Source: Bacteroidales bacterium UBA3289
Lineage (GTDB): Bacteria; Bacteroidota; Bacteroidia; Bacteroidales; UBA932
Assembly (NCBI GenBank): GCA_002361625.1
Contig: DETL01000034.1
Span: 36,944-100,943, forward strand
Direction of reading: 5' to 3'
DNA length: 64,000 nt
Shown here in pieces: positions 1 to 9,060 of this stretch (positions are counted from its first letter, which is position 1; the number at the start of each line of letters is the position of its first letter). Below the pieces are notes generated by a model. It did not search any database. It saw only the letters and a program-made list of their open reading frames with translations, and was not told the DNA's origin. The position numbers and the translations under genes are program-made.

Positions 1-44
1 TGCACACCATCAAGGCCGTCATGGTCGCGACGCTGGGCTGCTGA
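1..44 (+). CDS. 3' end of an upstream gene (partial)
   Basis: One frame is open from the window edge and ends in TGA at 42-44, giving the tail HTIKAVMVATLGC. Four bases separate it from the GTG start of the rhamnosidase, so the two genes are probably co-transcribed. Thirteen residues are too few to identify the product. A carbohydrate-active enzyme is only a guess from the neighbour. Confidence 0.4.
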   Translation, partial: HTIKAVMVATLGC

Positions 45-48
45 CGCC

Positions 49-2787
49 GTGCGTAAGGTATCTTCCATCATCGCAGCGGCACTGGTATGTGCGGGCTGCG
101 TATCCGGACTGCAGCCGCAGGACCTTCTGTGCGAGTACCAGCGCGATCCCCAGGCGGTGGACGAGACGGCCCCGCGCCTTTCCTGGGTGAACATCCAGCG
201 CGGGAAGCTGCACGGGAATGACCAGACGGCCTGGCAGGTCCAGGTGGCCACTTCGCCGGAAGCCCTGGCTGCGGGACCGGACGTGTGGGACAGCGGCAAG
301 GTCGCCGGTCCGTCGGCTCCGTTTGTGAACTATGCGGGATCGCCCCTGCAATCCGCGACCCGCTACTGGTGGCGTGTCCGGGTCTGGGATTCGAAGGACA
401 GGGTGTCGGACTGGAGTCCCGAAGCCCAGTGGGTGAGCGGCTACCTCCATCCTTCGGACTGGACGGCGGAGTGGATCGGCGCTCCCTGGGATGGCGAGAA
501 TCCCCGCGACTGGCGCGACGGGCATCCCATCTACGATGACCTCGGCGGGAACCGGCAGCTCGCGGTGATACAGGCCTTCTCCCCATCGACACCGGCCCCT
601 CTTTTCCGTAAGGAATTCACGGTCGATAAGGAGGTCCAAAGCGCCCAGCTGTTCATCTCCGGCCTGGGCTACTGCGAGCCTTACTGCAACGGCGTCAAGG
701 TGGGCGAGGACCTCCTCAGTCCCAACCAGACCGATTATGGCGTCCGCCATGACATGGACCGCCGGCGTCTGCCGCTGCTCCTGAATCCCCGGGCGTACAG
801 CGTCTTCTATCTGGGTTACGACCTTACCTCCAGCCTGCGCCAGGGCGAGAATGTCATCGGCTGCATGCTGGGGAACGGCTTCTTCAATTCCGCCCAGGAC
901 TGGACGGCGGGCTACGGGTCGCCGCGGGTCAGGGCCCAGCTGGAAATCACCTACAAGGACGGCTCCCGCGAGACCGTCCGTACGGACGAAACCTGGAAGG
1001 TGAAGGAAAGTGCGGTCCGGTCCAACGACGTTTTCGGCGGCGAAATCTATGACGCCCGCTACGAGACGCCCGGCTGGAGCGCTCCCGGAACCGACGGTTC
1101 CGGATGGGCCGCCGCCGTGCTCCGGAAGGCTCCCGAGGGGACGCTCCGCGCCCAGATGGGCCCTCCCGATCGGGTGACGGAGACTTTCCGCCCGGTCGGG
1201 GTGGAAAAGCTGGCGGACCGGACCTACAAAGTCGTTTTTCCGGAAGAGATTGCGGGACGCCTGAAACTCAGCCATATCCGCAATGCGGCTGGGGACACGC
1301 TCAAGATCCGCTATCTGTGCACGATCGGTGAGGATTATGACTACAACGGCATCAGCGAGTACGTCAGCGGAGGCCGGGGCGACGAGACGTATGCCCCTGT
1401 CTTTGACTGGTATGTCTTCCACAGCGCCATCGTCGAGAACTGGGAAGGTGACCTGACGGCCGATGACGCCGTCGCGGAAGCGGTGGGCAGCCATGTCCCG
1501 ACAAACGCCACTTTCCGGACGTCGGACACGCTGATCAACGCCATTGCGAAAATCTGGGTGCGCACCCAGAAGAACAACATGCACGGCGGCGTCCCTTCGG
1601 ACTGCCCCCACCGTGAGCGCGGTCCCTATACGGGGGACGGCCAGATCGCCAGCGCCATGGTCATGCACAACTTCGATGCGCGCTCGTTCTACAACAAGTG
1701 GATCAAGGATATCTCCAATACGCAGGACACGGTGAGCGGCTATGTCCCCAACGGCGCTCCCTGGGAGCCCGGCTGCGGGGGAGGGGCGGCCTGGGGGGCG
1801 GCGATGACCATCGTGCCCTGGGAGTACTACCTCGCATACGGCGACACGCAGCTGCTGGCGGAACACTACGATGCCATCCGGATGCAGACCGATTTCCTCG
1901 CCTCCTGGCCCACGCCGGAGGGAACGATCCGGGTGAAGGTCTGTGACGACAGCTTCATTATGAATCTGGGCGAGCATGTCCCGCCTTTCACCGGGCCGTC
2001 GCAGGAAATGGTCCACACGTACGTCGCCTGGACCTGTGCCGACTATACCTCCCGCATCGCCGGTGTCCTGGGACATGCGGAGGATGCGGAAGCCTACCGG
2101 GCCCTGGCCGACCGGATCGCCGCCGCCTTCCACGCGAAATTCTACGATGCCCGGGAAGGGACCTACGGCCCCGACGAATGTGACGTGCTGGCCCTCCGCA
2201 TCGGCGTGCCGGCATCCGAGCGCGCGCGGGTGGTCGAGGACCTCAGGAAGCGGATCGGGGAGCGGGACAACCATATCGTGACGGGCTTCATCGCCAGCCG
2301 GGTGTTCTTCGAAGTCCTCTCCGAGTGCGGCCTGGACGCCCTTGCCTGGGAAATCCTCCATAAGGACGACTATCCCAGTTTCGGCCAGATGATCAAGGAA
2401 GGATCCACCACGATGTGGGAGCAGTTCGATGCGCGGTACAGTCACGACCATCCCATGTTCGGTGGCTCGCTGGTCTGGTTCTACCGCCATCTCGCCGGCA
2501 TCCGGATCGATCCCGAACATCCGGCGTACCGGCATTCCTTCATCCGGCCTTTCCTTGCCGACGGGCTGGACCATGTCGATTATGCGCTGGACACCGTCTA
2601 TGGGCCCCTCCGCGTGGCCTGGCAGCGCTCCGGGAACCGTCTGTCGATGGAAATCACCATCCCCGAAGGATGCACCGCCACGCTGGCGTGGCCCGTGGAA
2701 GGCGCCTCCTTCTCCGGCAGCGGCATCAAAGCCCGTGGCACCGTCGAACTGGCTTCCGGCACCTACCGGCTTTCCTCCGGCATCTGA
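49..2787 (+). CDS. Alpha-L-rhamnosidase, GH78 family, exported
   Basis: A 912-residue enzyme predicted to release terminal alpha-L-rhamnose from plant glycans or pectin side chains. The N-terminus has a basic stretch, a hydrophobic segment and a Cys at residue 17 (AGC), fitting a lipoprotein or at least an exported protein. An N-terminal fibronectin-like region (about 25-135) carries the WSDWSPEAQW-type pattern common in this family. The accessory beta-sandwich domains follow, then the (alpha/alpha)6 catalytic barrel. The segment DCPHRERGPYTGDGQ at about 517-531 matches the GH78 active-site loop with its acidic residues. The length is normal for the family. The start is GTG, four bases after the previous stop, which suggests an operon continuing from the left. 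Specificity cannot be read from sequence. Confidence 0.9.
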   Translation: MRKVSSIIAAALVCAGCVSGLQPQDLLCEYQRDPQAVDETAPRLSWVNIQRGKLHGNDQTAWQVQVATSPEALAAGPDVWDSGKVAGPSAPFVNYAGSPLQSATRYWWRVRVWDSKDRVSDWSPEAQWVSGYLHPSDWTAEWIGAPWDGENPRDWRDGHPIYDDLGGNRQLAVIQAFSPSTPAPLFRKEFTVDKEVQSAQLFISGLGYCEPYCNGVKVGEDLLSPNQTDYGVRHDMDRRRLPLLLNPRAYSVFYLGYDLTSSLRQGENVIGCMLGNGFFNSAQDWTAGYGSPRVRAQLEITYKDGSRETVRTDETWKVKESAVRSNDVFGGEIYDARYETPGWSAPGTDGSGWAAAVLRKAPEGTLRAQMGPPDRVTETFRPVGVEKLADRTYKVVFPEEIAGRLKLSHIRNAAGDTLKIRYLCTIGEDYDYNGISEYVSGGRGDETYAPVFDWYVFHSAIVENWEGDLTADDAVAEAVGSHVPTNATFRTSDTLINAIAKIWVRTQKNNMHGGVPSDCPHRERGPYTGDGQIASAMVMHNFDARSFYNKWIKDISNTQDTVSGYVPNGAPWEPGCGGGAAWGAAMTIVPWEYYLAYGDTQLLAEHYDAIRMQTDFLASWPTPEGTIRVKVCDDSFIMNLGEHVPPFTGPSQEMVHTYVAWTCADYTSRIAGVLGHAEDAEAYRALADRIAAAFHAKFYDAREGTYGPDECDVLALRIGVPASERARVVEDLRKRIGERDNHIVTGFIASRVFFEVLSECGLDALAWEILHKDDYPSFGQMIKEGSTTMWEQFDARYSHDHPMFGGSLVWFYRHLAGIRIDPEHPAYRHSFIRPFLADGLDHVDYALDTVYGPLRVAWQRSGNRLSMEITIPEGCTATLAWPVEGASFSGSGIKARGTVELASGTYRLSSGI

Positions 2788-2822
2788 TTCCCCGGCCCCA
2801 TACCAGGAACACCCGGGTCCCC

Positions 2823-2853
2823 TTGCCGGACTCGGGTGTTTTGCGTATATTTG
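2823..2853 (+). promoter_or_regulatory. Bacteroidota-type promoter of the epimerase gene
   Basis: TTG at 2823-2825, a 20-base spacer, then TATATTTG at 2846-2853: an exact match to the TTG-N19-21-TAnnTTTG pattern. The -7 element ends only four bases before the ATG, so the transcript would have almost no leader. Confidence 0.65.
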
Positions 2854-2857
2854 TGCT

Positions 2858-4033
2858 ATGAACCGGACCGATATTTTTCGCAGGGAGGTCGAGGATGTCC
2901 TCCATCACAACATCCTCAATTGGTGGCTGACGATGAAGGACCCGCGGGGCGGGTTCTATGGTGAGGCGGACGGCACGGGGGAGATCCTCCGGGACGCGCC
3001 GCGCGGGGTGATTCTGAACGCCCGCATCATCTGGGCTTTCGCGGCCGCCTACCGGCAGTTCCCCCGGCAGGAATACCTGGATGCCGCCGTCCATGCGGCG
3101 GATTGGTTCCTGGCGCATTTCTGCGACCAGGAATGCGGGGGAGTCTATTGGGGCGTGGAAGCTTCCGGCATCCCGCAGGATACCAAGAAGCAGCTTTATT
3201 CGCAGGGATTCGCCATCTACGGCCTCAGCGAACTGTATAGGGTCTGTCCCGAGAAGAAGTATCTGGATGCGGCCGTCGCCCTGTACCGGATTGTCGAGTC
3301 CCGGTTCCGGGATGGGGAGTTCGGCGGCTATACGGAGGCGCTTGCACGCGATTTCTCCCCGCTCGCGGACATGTCCCTCAGCGCCCACGACATCAATGCC
3401 GACAAGACCATGAACTCGCACCTCCACATCCTGGAGGCCTATGCCAACCTGTATCAGGTCTGGCCGGACGAGGGGCTGCGGAAGGCCGTGGAAGAGCTGC
3501 TGGACATCGTCTGCATGAAGGTCATGGCCCCGGACGGGCACCTGCAGCTGTATTTCCGCCGGGACTGGTCCGTCCTGCCGGGCGGTGTTTCCTATGGACA
3601 TGACATCGAGACTTCCTGGCTGGCGCTGGAGTGCGCCTCGGCCATCCGGGACATCGACGTCATCAACCGCGTGCGTCCGGCATCCCTTCTGATGGGCCGC
3701 GCCGGCAACGAAGGACTCCGGGCCGACGGTTCCATGATCTACGAGAAGCTGGAGGATGGCACCCTGGACCTCTCCCGCCAGTGGTGGGTCCTCGCGGAAT
3801 CGGTCGTGGGCAATCTTTGGCTCTGGAAGTACCACGGGGACGTGGAAGCGCCCGACCGGGCCCTCGCTACGTGGGCCTATATCCGCGACAACATCGTGGA
3901 CCGGGACAACGGCGACTGGCTCTGGGGCGTCAATGCCGACGGCACCCCCGACAAGGACTCCCCGAAGGCCGGCTTCTGGAAGTGCCCCTACCACAACACC
4001 CGCATGTGCCTGCAGGTGCTGGAGCTGGTGTAA
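2858..4033 (+). CDS. N-acylglucosamine/cellobiose 2-epimerase family protein
   Basis: A 391-residue cytoplasmic enzyme with no signal peptide. It belongs to the AGE superfamily, (alpha/alpha)6-barrel isomerases that act at C2 of a sugar, for example glucose to mannose at the reducing end of a disaccharide. Visible family signatures are NSHLHILEAYANLY (about 187-200), SYGHDIETSWL (about 246-256) and the C-terminal WKCPYHNTRMCLQ, which carry the catalytic histidines. These are closer to cellobiose 2-epimerases than to renin-binding GlcNAc epimerases. It lies alone between the rhamnosidase and a convergent rpmH, with its own promoter. The start is the ATG right behind that promoter; the frame is open further upstream but that part reads through the rhamnosidase tail. 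Confidence 0.85.
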   Translation: MNRTDIFRREVEDVLHHNILNWWLTMKDPRGGFYGEADGTGEILRDAPRGVILNARIIWAFAAAYRQFPRQEYLDAAVHAADWFLAHFCDQECGGVYWGVEASGIPQDTKKQLYSQGFAIYGLSELYRVCPEKKYLDAAVALYRIVESRFRDGEFGGYTEALARDFSPLADMSLSAHDINADKTMNSHLHILEAYANLYQVWPDEGLRKAVEELLDIVCMKVMAPDGHLQLYFRRDWSVLPGGVSYGHDIETSWLALECASAIRDIDVINRVRPASLLMGRAGNEGLRADGSMIYEKLEDGTLDLSRQWWVLAESVVGNLWLWKYHGDVEAPDRALATWAYIRDNIVDRDNGDWLWGVNADGTPDKDSPKAGFWKCPYHNTRMCLQVLELV

Positions 4034-4055
4034 CCCTAACGCCGTCCTATACGAA

Positions 4056-4083
4056 AAATGCAGGCCCCGGAAGGTCTGCATTT
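4056..4083. terminator. Hairpin terminator between convergent epimerase and rpmH
   Basis: An 11-base stem with one wobble (AAATGCAGGCC against GGTCTGCATTT) and a small loop. Read on the minus strand the stem is followed by TTTTT, so it is a good intrinsic terminator for rpmH and may also stop the epimerase transcript. Confidence 0.65.
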
Positions 4084-4104
4084 CAGTTTCTGGTGTGTCG
4101 CGGA

Positions 4105-4257
4105 TTACCAGCGCTCTTCGTCGGAGACGGTGAGCTTCTTGCGGCAGTGGCGACGACGGGAAGCGAGCACGCGGCGGCCGTTGGCGGAGGCCATGCGGGC
4201 ACGGAAGCCGTGCTTGTTCACGCGCTTGCGGTTGGAAGGTTGGAACGTTCTTTTCAT
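4105..4257 (-). CDS. rpmH: 50S ribosomal protein L34
   Basis: A 50-residue, strongly basic protein starting MKRTFQPSNRKRVNKHGF and continuing with RMASANGRRVLASRRR, the diagnostic L34 signature. It binds 23S rRNA in the large subunit. The length is normal. A small variation is HCRKK where KGRKK is usual near the end. It is a single-gene unit with a promoter at 4312-4342 and a terminator at 4056-4083. The usual partner rnpA is not adjacent, but rsmG, another gene often found in this neighbourhood, lies just upstream on the same strand. Confidence 0.97.
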   Translation of the reverse strand: MKRTFQPSNRKRVNKHGFRARMASANGRRVLASRRRHCRKKLTVSDEERW

Positions 4258-4311
4258 GATATCTCTTTTTTATATTTTACGGTTAAACGGCCCGCTTTTA
4301 CGGACGGAGTG

Positions 4312-4342
4312 CAAAGGTAGATATTTTGAGGCAAACTGCCAA
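4312..4342 (-). promoter_or_regulatory. rpmH promoter
   Basis: On the minus strand TTG (4342-4340), a 20-base spacer and TACCTTTG (4319-4312) match the Bacteroidota consensus. The expected leader to the ATG at 4257 is about 50 bases and T/A rich. The far end lies at the 3' terminus of rsmG. Confidence 0.6.
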
Positions 4343-4344
4343 AT

Positions 4345-4998
4345 TTATTTTTCAAAATGAATCACGAGCTTGCCGTCGTAATACGGGTCGTGGAGCCAGG
4401 AGGAGACGGGCCAGGTGTGGACGGAGCCACGGCGGAGCCGGTGACGGGCCATGACTTCCGCGATTTCTTCCACGACGTCGCCGCCCTTGAGGTACAGGAT
4501 GCCTTCGGAGAACTTGCCTTTCACCCAGGGGTAGAAGTCCGTGAGGGAAGCGACTGCCCGGGAAACGACGAAGCCGAAAGGCTGGGTGAGGGACTCCGCC
4601 CGGGCATTGACGACCGTGACGTTCTTCAGCCCCAGGCTCTCGGCAACTGCCTTTGCCACAATGGTTTTCTTGCCCACGGAATCGCACAGGACAAACTGCG
4701 CCTCCGGGAACAGGATGGCGAGCGGGATGCCCGGGAATCCGCCGCCGGTGCCGAGGTCCAAAACCGAAGCCGTCCGGAAGCGTTCCAGCAGTTCCGGCTG
4801 CGTAAGCAGGTACCGGGCAATGGCGAGGGAGTGGAGGAGATGGTGGTCATACAGCCCGTCGATATCCTTCCGGGAGATGACGTTGATCTTGGCATTCCAG
4901 TCGCGGTACAGCGCATCGCAGGCGAGGAACTGCTCCTCCTGTGCGGCGGTCAGTTCCCAGTCGGCCCGGATAAAGTCGATGAATTCCTTTGGTGTCAT
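4345..4998 (-). CDS. rsmG: 16S rRNA (guanine-527-N7)-methyltransferase
   Basis: A 217-residue SAM-dependent enzyme that makes m7G527 in 16S rRNA. The GidB/RsmG fold is clear: the N-terminal helical part contains WNAKINVISRKD and HHLLHSLAIA, followed by the SAM loop VLDLGTGGGFPGIPLAI (about 79-95) and the later SRAVASL and LYLKGG motifs. The length is typical. Its ATG overlaps the TGA of the upstream sigma-factor gene (ATGA at 4995-4998), so the pair is translationally coupled and is the tail of the polA-sigma-rsmG operon. Confidence 0.95.
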   Translation of the reverse strand: MTPKEFIDFIRADWELTAAQEEQFLACDALYRDWNAKINVISRKDIDGLYDHHLLHSLAIARYLLTQPELLERFRTASVLDLGTGGGFPGIPLAILFPEAQFVLCDSVGKKTIVAKAVAESLGLKNVTVVNARAESLTQPFGFVVSRAVASLTDFYPWVKGKFSEGILYLKGGDVVEEIAEVMARHRLRRGSVHTWPVSSWLHDPYYDGKLVIHFEK

Positions 4999-5579
4999 TC
5001 GATTTCCCCCCTGAGCATCATTTCGGCGAGGTGCTGCTTGCCCCGGCGGATGCGGGTGCGGACCGTGTTCAGTTCCAGGTTCAGCGCCTTCGCGATTTCC
5101 TCGTATTCCAGTTCTTCGATCATATACTTGACCATCACTTCCTTATACAGCGGTGAGAGCTCGTCGATGAAGGCCATCAGGCGCTCGTGGTTCTCGCTGT
5201 TGATAATCTCTTCCTCCGGGTCCGCCTCGGTGAGCGGTCCCTGTCCCTCGATGCCGTCCTCCTCCGCCTTGTGCAGGATGCCTTCCTTCTTCGCATCCTC
5301 GCGCTTGATGCTGGACAGATGGTCCAGGGCGGTCCGGGTGGCGATGGTGGAGAGCCACGGCCGCAGCTCCCGGGAGGTGTCGAAATGGGGCAGGTTCAGG
5401 AAGGCTTTCTGGAAGCTCTCGGAGACGACGTCATCGACATCGGCCTTCCACTTGAAATAGCCGCTCACGCGGCTACGGATCGCTTTCTCGTGCAGCTGGT
5501 AGATGGCGCGGTAGGCCATCTGGTCTCCGGCGACGGCGCGCTCCACCAGTTCTTTTTCAGGCATGTCCAGATATCCCAT
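4995..5579 (-). CDS. RNA polymerase sigma-70 family (ECF-like) factor
   Basis: A 194-residue sigma factor with regions 2 and 4 only. Region 2 contains DVDDVVSESFQKAFLNL and RPWLSTIATRTALDHL; region 4 contains LSPLYKEVMVKYMIEELEYEEIA followed by the recognition helix LNTVRTRIRRGKQHL. An acidic linker of about 30 residues lies between them. The start chosen is the ATG at 5579, two bases after the polA stop; a longer reading would run into polA. No anti-sigma factor is adjacent, so regulation may follow the polA operon. The target regulon is unknown. Confidence 0.88.
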   Translation of the reverse strand: MGYLDMPEKELVERAVAGDQMAYRAIYQLHEKAIRSRVSGYFKWKADVDDVVSESFQKAFLNLPHFDTSRELRPWLSTIATRTALDHLSSIKREDAKKEGILHKAEEDGIEGQGPLTEADPEEEIINSENHERLMAFIDELSPLYKEVMVKYMIEELEYEEIAKALNLELNTVRTRIRRGKQHLAEMMLRGEIE

Positions 5580-5581
5580 AC

Positions 5582-8212
5582 TCAATGTGCCTCCAGCCAG
5601 TTTTTGCCGCCGCTGCACTCCACGGTGAGCGGGACGGAGAGTTTCAGAACGTTTTCCATGGTCTCCACGACGATCTTTTCCAGCGCGGGGACTTCCTCCG
5701 GAACGGCGTCGAACATGAGTTCGTCGTGGATCTGGAGGACCATCCGGCTGCGGAGGCCGGCTTCAGAAAGCCGCTTGTCCACCTGGATCATCGCGAGTTT
5801 GATGATGTCGGCCGCCGTGCCCTGGATCGGGGCGTTCACGGCGTTGCGCTCTGCCAGGGAGCGGACGGTCGCATTCTTCGCGTTGATGTCCGGCAGGAAG
5901 CGCCTGCGTCCGAACAGCGTTTCCACGTATCCGTTCTCCCGGGCGAAGGAGATGCTCTCGTCGATGAAGGAACGGATGGCGGGGAAGGATGCGAAGTAAC
6001 CGTCAATCAAGTCCTTGGCCTCTTTCCGGCCCAGGTTCAGCCGCTGGGCGAGGCCGAAGGAGGAGATGCCGTACATGATGCCGAAGTTCGCCGTCTTGGC
6101 GCGTCCGCGCTGTTCGCGGGAGACTTCCTCCACAGGGATGTGGAAGATGCGGGCGGCCGTGGCGGCATGGACATCCACCCCGTCGCGGAAGGCTTTCACC
6201 AGGTGTTCGTCCTGGCTGAGGTGCGCCATGATGCGGAGCTCGATCTGCGAGTAGTCGGCCGAGACGATCACTCCTTCCGGCGTCCCCGGGATGAAGGCCT
6301 TGCGGATCTCCTTGCCCCGCTCGGTGCGGATGGGGATGTTCTGCAGGTTCGGGTTGGAGCTCGAGAGCCGTCCGGTGGCGGTAAGTGCCTGGTTGAACGT
6401 CGTATGGACCCGGCCGTCCACCGGGGATACATAGGTCGGGAACGGCTCGATGTAGGTCGATAGCAGTTTCTTGACGGCCCGGAACTCCAGGATCTCGTTC
6501 ACGACCGGGTGCCGGTCCGCGATGGCGAGGAGCGTGGCTTCGTCGGTGGAATACTGGCCCCGGGCGCTCTTTTTCGCCTTCGGGTCCAGCTTGAGCTTGT
6601 CGAAGAGGACGTCGCCCACCTGCTTGGGGGAGGAGATGTTCAACCCCGGTTCGTCCACCAGCTCGCGGATATGGGCTTCCCGTTCCGTCATTTCGCGGCG
6701 GAGTCCCTGGGCGAAGCGGTCCAGCTGCTGCAGGTCCACTTTCACGCCGGCGCGCTCCATCTTGGCAAGGACCTTCGCCAGCGGCTCCTCCATGTTGTCA
6801 TAGAGCCGGGTGCGGTCGCCGAGCTCTTCCCGGATCTTCCGCCCCAGGAGGGGCAGGACGGCGGCTTCCCGGATGCGGGAATGGCCGCCTTCTTCGGGAA
6901 CCTCGTCAAAGAGCGATCCGGTGCTGACTTCGGCCGGCGCCTCTTCCAGTTCCACGTTCAGGTAACTCCGGGACAGGATATCCACGGCATGGCTCTTCTC
7001 CGGATCCACCAGGTAGTGCATCAGGGCGATGTCGTGCCATTTCCCCTGGAGCGCGATGCCCGCGTGGTCCAGCAGGTTCGCCTGCAGTTTGAGGTCGTAG
7101 CCGTATTGGTCGATGCCTTCGTCTTCCAGGATATCCCGGACGCTGTCGATCCGGTCGCCCGGAACGGTGCAGGCCTTGTCCCCGCAGCCGAGGACCAGCC
7201 GCTTGACGGGGGAGAAGATCCCTTCGCCGTAAGCTTCGGTGATGAGGCCGCAGTGACCGGCCGCACGGATATCCTTCACGATTTCATCGACCGAAACCTC
7301 ATTGACAATGAACTCCTTCCGTTCCTTCGCGGCCGTGGAAGGGCCGATATGGGCGATGAACCGCTTGAGGGAGTTGAACTCGTATTTCTCGAAAAGGTCC
7401 GCGATGGCGGGGGAGAAGTTCATGTCCAGGCGCATGTCCTCCGCCGTCGTCTCCAGCGGGATGTCGGTCTTGATCGTGACCAGCTCCTTGGAGAGTTGGA
7501 TATGGTCCCGGGCCTCCTCGAACTGCGCCTGCTGGCGAGGGGGGAGTTCGCCGAGATGGGCATAGATATTCTCGATGCTGCCGTACTTGGACACCAGCTT
7601 TCCGGCGCCCACTTCACCGACGCCTTTCACGCCGGGCACGTTGTCCGCCGTGTCGCCGCAGATGGCCAGCATGTCGATGATCTGGACCGGATCCAGGATG
7701 CCCCATTTCTCGCAGATGGCACTGCGGCCGATGACCTCGTCATCCCCGCCGGCCTTTCCGGGCTTGTACTGGAAAACATGCTCGGAAATGAGCTGGCCGT
7801 AGTCCTTGTCGGGCGTGACCATATACACGTCCATCCCTTCCCGGGCGCTGCGGAGGGCCATCGAGCCGATGACGTCGTCGGCCTCGAACCCCTTGACCAT
7901 CAGCACGGGAATGTTCATCGCCTGCACCAGCTCCGTGAGCGGTTCCAGCGCGTCGATGATGAGTTGCGGGGTAGGCGGGCGTGTGCCCTTGTAGGCAGGG
8001 TACAACTCGTTCCGGAACGTTCCGCCCGGCGGGTCGAACGCTACCGCGAGGTGCGTGGGCTTCTCCCGCTCCACCATTTCCAGCAGGTATTTGGTGAACC
8101 CGAAGAGGATGGACATGTCCGCTCCCTTCGAGTTGATCATCGGCCTCCTCAAAAAGGCGTAGTACATCTTGAAGATGAGCGCATGCCCGTCAATGAGAAA
8201 CAGTTTGTCCAT
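5582..8212 (-). CDS. polA: DNA polymerase I
   Basis: An 876-residue repair and gap-filling polymerase. Residues 1 to about 290 form the 5'-3' exonuclease (FLIDGHALIFKMYYAF, then FEADDVIGS, TPDKDYGQL and GDTADNVPGVKGVG). The last 400 residues form the family A polymerase with motif A SADYSQIELRIMAH, the O-helix GRAKTANFGIMYG and motif C LQIHDELMF. The middle 3'-5' exonuclease domain seems degenerate: the usual D-T-E-T is LITEAY, and the aspartate of the N-L-K-x-D motif is Gln (YDLKLQAN), so proofreading is probably absent. It heads an operon with the sigma factor (2-base gap) and rsmG. The ATG lies just behind a consensus promoter. Confidence 0.95.
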   Translation of the reverse strand: MDKLFLIDGHALIFKMYYAFLRRPMINSKGADMSILFGFTKYLLEMVEREKPTHLAVAFDPPGGTFRNELYPAYKGTRPPTPQLIIDALEPLTELVQAMNIPVLMVKGFEADDVIGSMALRSAREGMDVYMVTPDKDYGQLISEHVFQYKPGKAGGDDEVIGRSAICEKWGILDPVQIIDMLAICGDTADNVPGVKGVGEVGAGKLVSKYGSIENIYAHLGELPPRQQAQFEEARDHIQLSKELVTIKTDIPLETTAEDMRLDMNFSPAIADLFEKYEFNSLKRFIAHIGPSTAAKERKEFIVNEVSVDEIVKDIRAAGHCGLITEAYGEGIFSPVKRLVLGCGDKACTVPGDRIDSVRDILEDEGIDQYGYDLKLQANLLDHAGIALQGKWHDIALMHYLVDPEKSHAVDILSRSYLNVELEEAPAEVSTGSLFDEVPEEGGHSRIREAAVLPLLGRKIREELGDRTRLYDNMEEPLAKVLAKMERAGVKVDLQQLDRFAQGLRREMTEREAHIRELVDEPGLNISSPKQVGDVLFDKLKLDPKAKKSARGQYSTDEATLLAIADRHPVVNEILEFRAVKKLLSTYIEPFPTYVSPVDGRVHTTFNQALTATGRLSSSNPNLQNIPIRTERGKEIRKAFIPGTPEGVIVSADYSQIELRIMAHLSQDEHLVKAFRDGVDVHAATAARIFHIPVEEVSREQRGRAKTANFGIMYGISSFGLAQRLNLGRKEAKDLIDGYFASFPAIRSFIDESISFARENGYVETLFGRRRFLPDINAKNATVRSLAERNAVNAPIQGTAADIIKLAMIQVDKRLSEAGLRSRMVLQIHDELMFDAVPEEVPALEKIVVETMENVLKLSVPLTVECSGGKNWLEAH

Positions 8213-8218
8213 ATCAAG

Positions 8219-8249
8219 CAAAGATAGGCAAAAAAGCGTTCCCCCGCAA
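8219..8249 (-). promoter_or_regulatory. polA promoter
   Basis: On the minus strand TTG (8249-8247), a 20-base spacer and TATCTTTG (8226-8219). The -7 element ends six bases from the polA ATG, so the mRNA would begin at or very near the start codon. Confidence 0.65.
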
Positions 8250-8265
8250 GGGGATGTCCGGCCTG

Positions 8266-9054
8266 TCAGTCGGGCTTCACGAGTCCCAGCGTCACGCAGG
8301 CATTCCAGATGCCGTCCTGGTCCACGTCGGTCGTAACCAGGTCGGCCTTTTCCTTGAGCTCGTCCGAGGCGTTGCCCATGGCGACGCGGATCCAGCCGTC
8401 GTCGCCGAACATGGACAGGTCGTTCTTCGAGTCGCCGAACACGATGGCATCCTCGGGCCTGCCGCCGAAGTGTTCGAGCATCCGGTGGATCCCGGCGGCC
8501 TTGTCGGCCGGCTCGACGAAGATGTATTCGTCCTGGAACCGGCACCAGGGCAGCCGTTTCAGGGATTCGATGGACCGTTCCATCGGGTAGTATCCGGCGA
8601 TGAAGGCCTTGTACAGGTTCTCGAAATCCTCCGGGTCCAGTCCGGGGACGATGCGGGTCTTCTGGTAGATGTCCCGGGCGACCTCGTTGAACCGTCCGTC
8701 GGGGGCAAGCCGCGTGTCGGAATTGTCGGTCTGGAGGGCCCAGGGGATGCCCTTCCGGTCGCATTCCCGGATGAGGGCGATGACGTCTTCGCGGGGCAGG
8801 GGACGGATCCCGAGGAGCTCCCCGTCGATCGTAATCCCATACCCGCCGTCGCTGACCATATTGTCGATGCCGCATTCCTCCATGTAGGCGCGCGAGAGCG
8901 CTTCCGACCGTCCGGTGGCCAGGCACAGGAAATGTCCGTCCTCCTTGAGCTTCCGGATAGCCGTCATCGTCGATGCGGGAATATAGTTGTTCCCGTAATA
9001 ACCGCCGGCGATCAGCGTCCCGTCAATGTCGAAGAAAAGGTAGCGTTTTCTCAT
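8266..9054 (-). CDS. HAD-superfamily Cof-type phosphatase
   Basis: A 262-residue cytoplasmic hydrolase of HAD subclass IIB, probably a sugar-phosphate or nucleotide phosphatase. Motif I is FFDIDGTLI near the N-terminus (nucleophile and acid/base aspartates), motif II is CLATGRSE, and motifs III/IV are in the C-terminal half (DKAAGI, then VFGDSKNDLSMF). The large C2-type cap lies between. The start is the ATG at 9054; an upstream ATG at 9072 would overlap the promoter repeat. It is transcribed divergently from the GH43-like lipoprotein. The substrate cannot be inferred. Confidence 0.9.
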   Translation of the reverse strand: MRKRYLFFDIDGTLIAGGYYGNNYIPASTMTAIRKLKEDGHFLCLATGRSEALSRAYMEECGIDNMVSDGGYGITIDGELLGIRPLPREDVIALIRECDRKGIPWALQTDNSDTRLAPDGRFNEVARDIYQKTRIVPGLDPEDFENLYKAFIAGYYPMERSIESLKRLPWCRFQDEYIFVEPADKAAGIHRMLEHFGGRPEDAIVFGDSKNDLSMFGDDGWIRVAMGNASDELKEKADLVTTDVDQDGIWNACVTLGLVKPD

Positions 9055-9060
9055 TTGGGC

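Noticed and set aside
19..2574. 851-codon minus-strand open frame opposite the rhamnosidase
   Set aside because: It is a mirror of the GH78 coding frame, with no motif and no independent start region.
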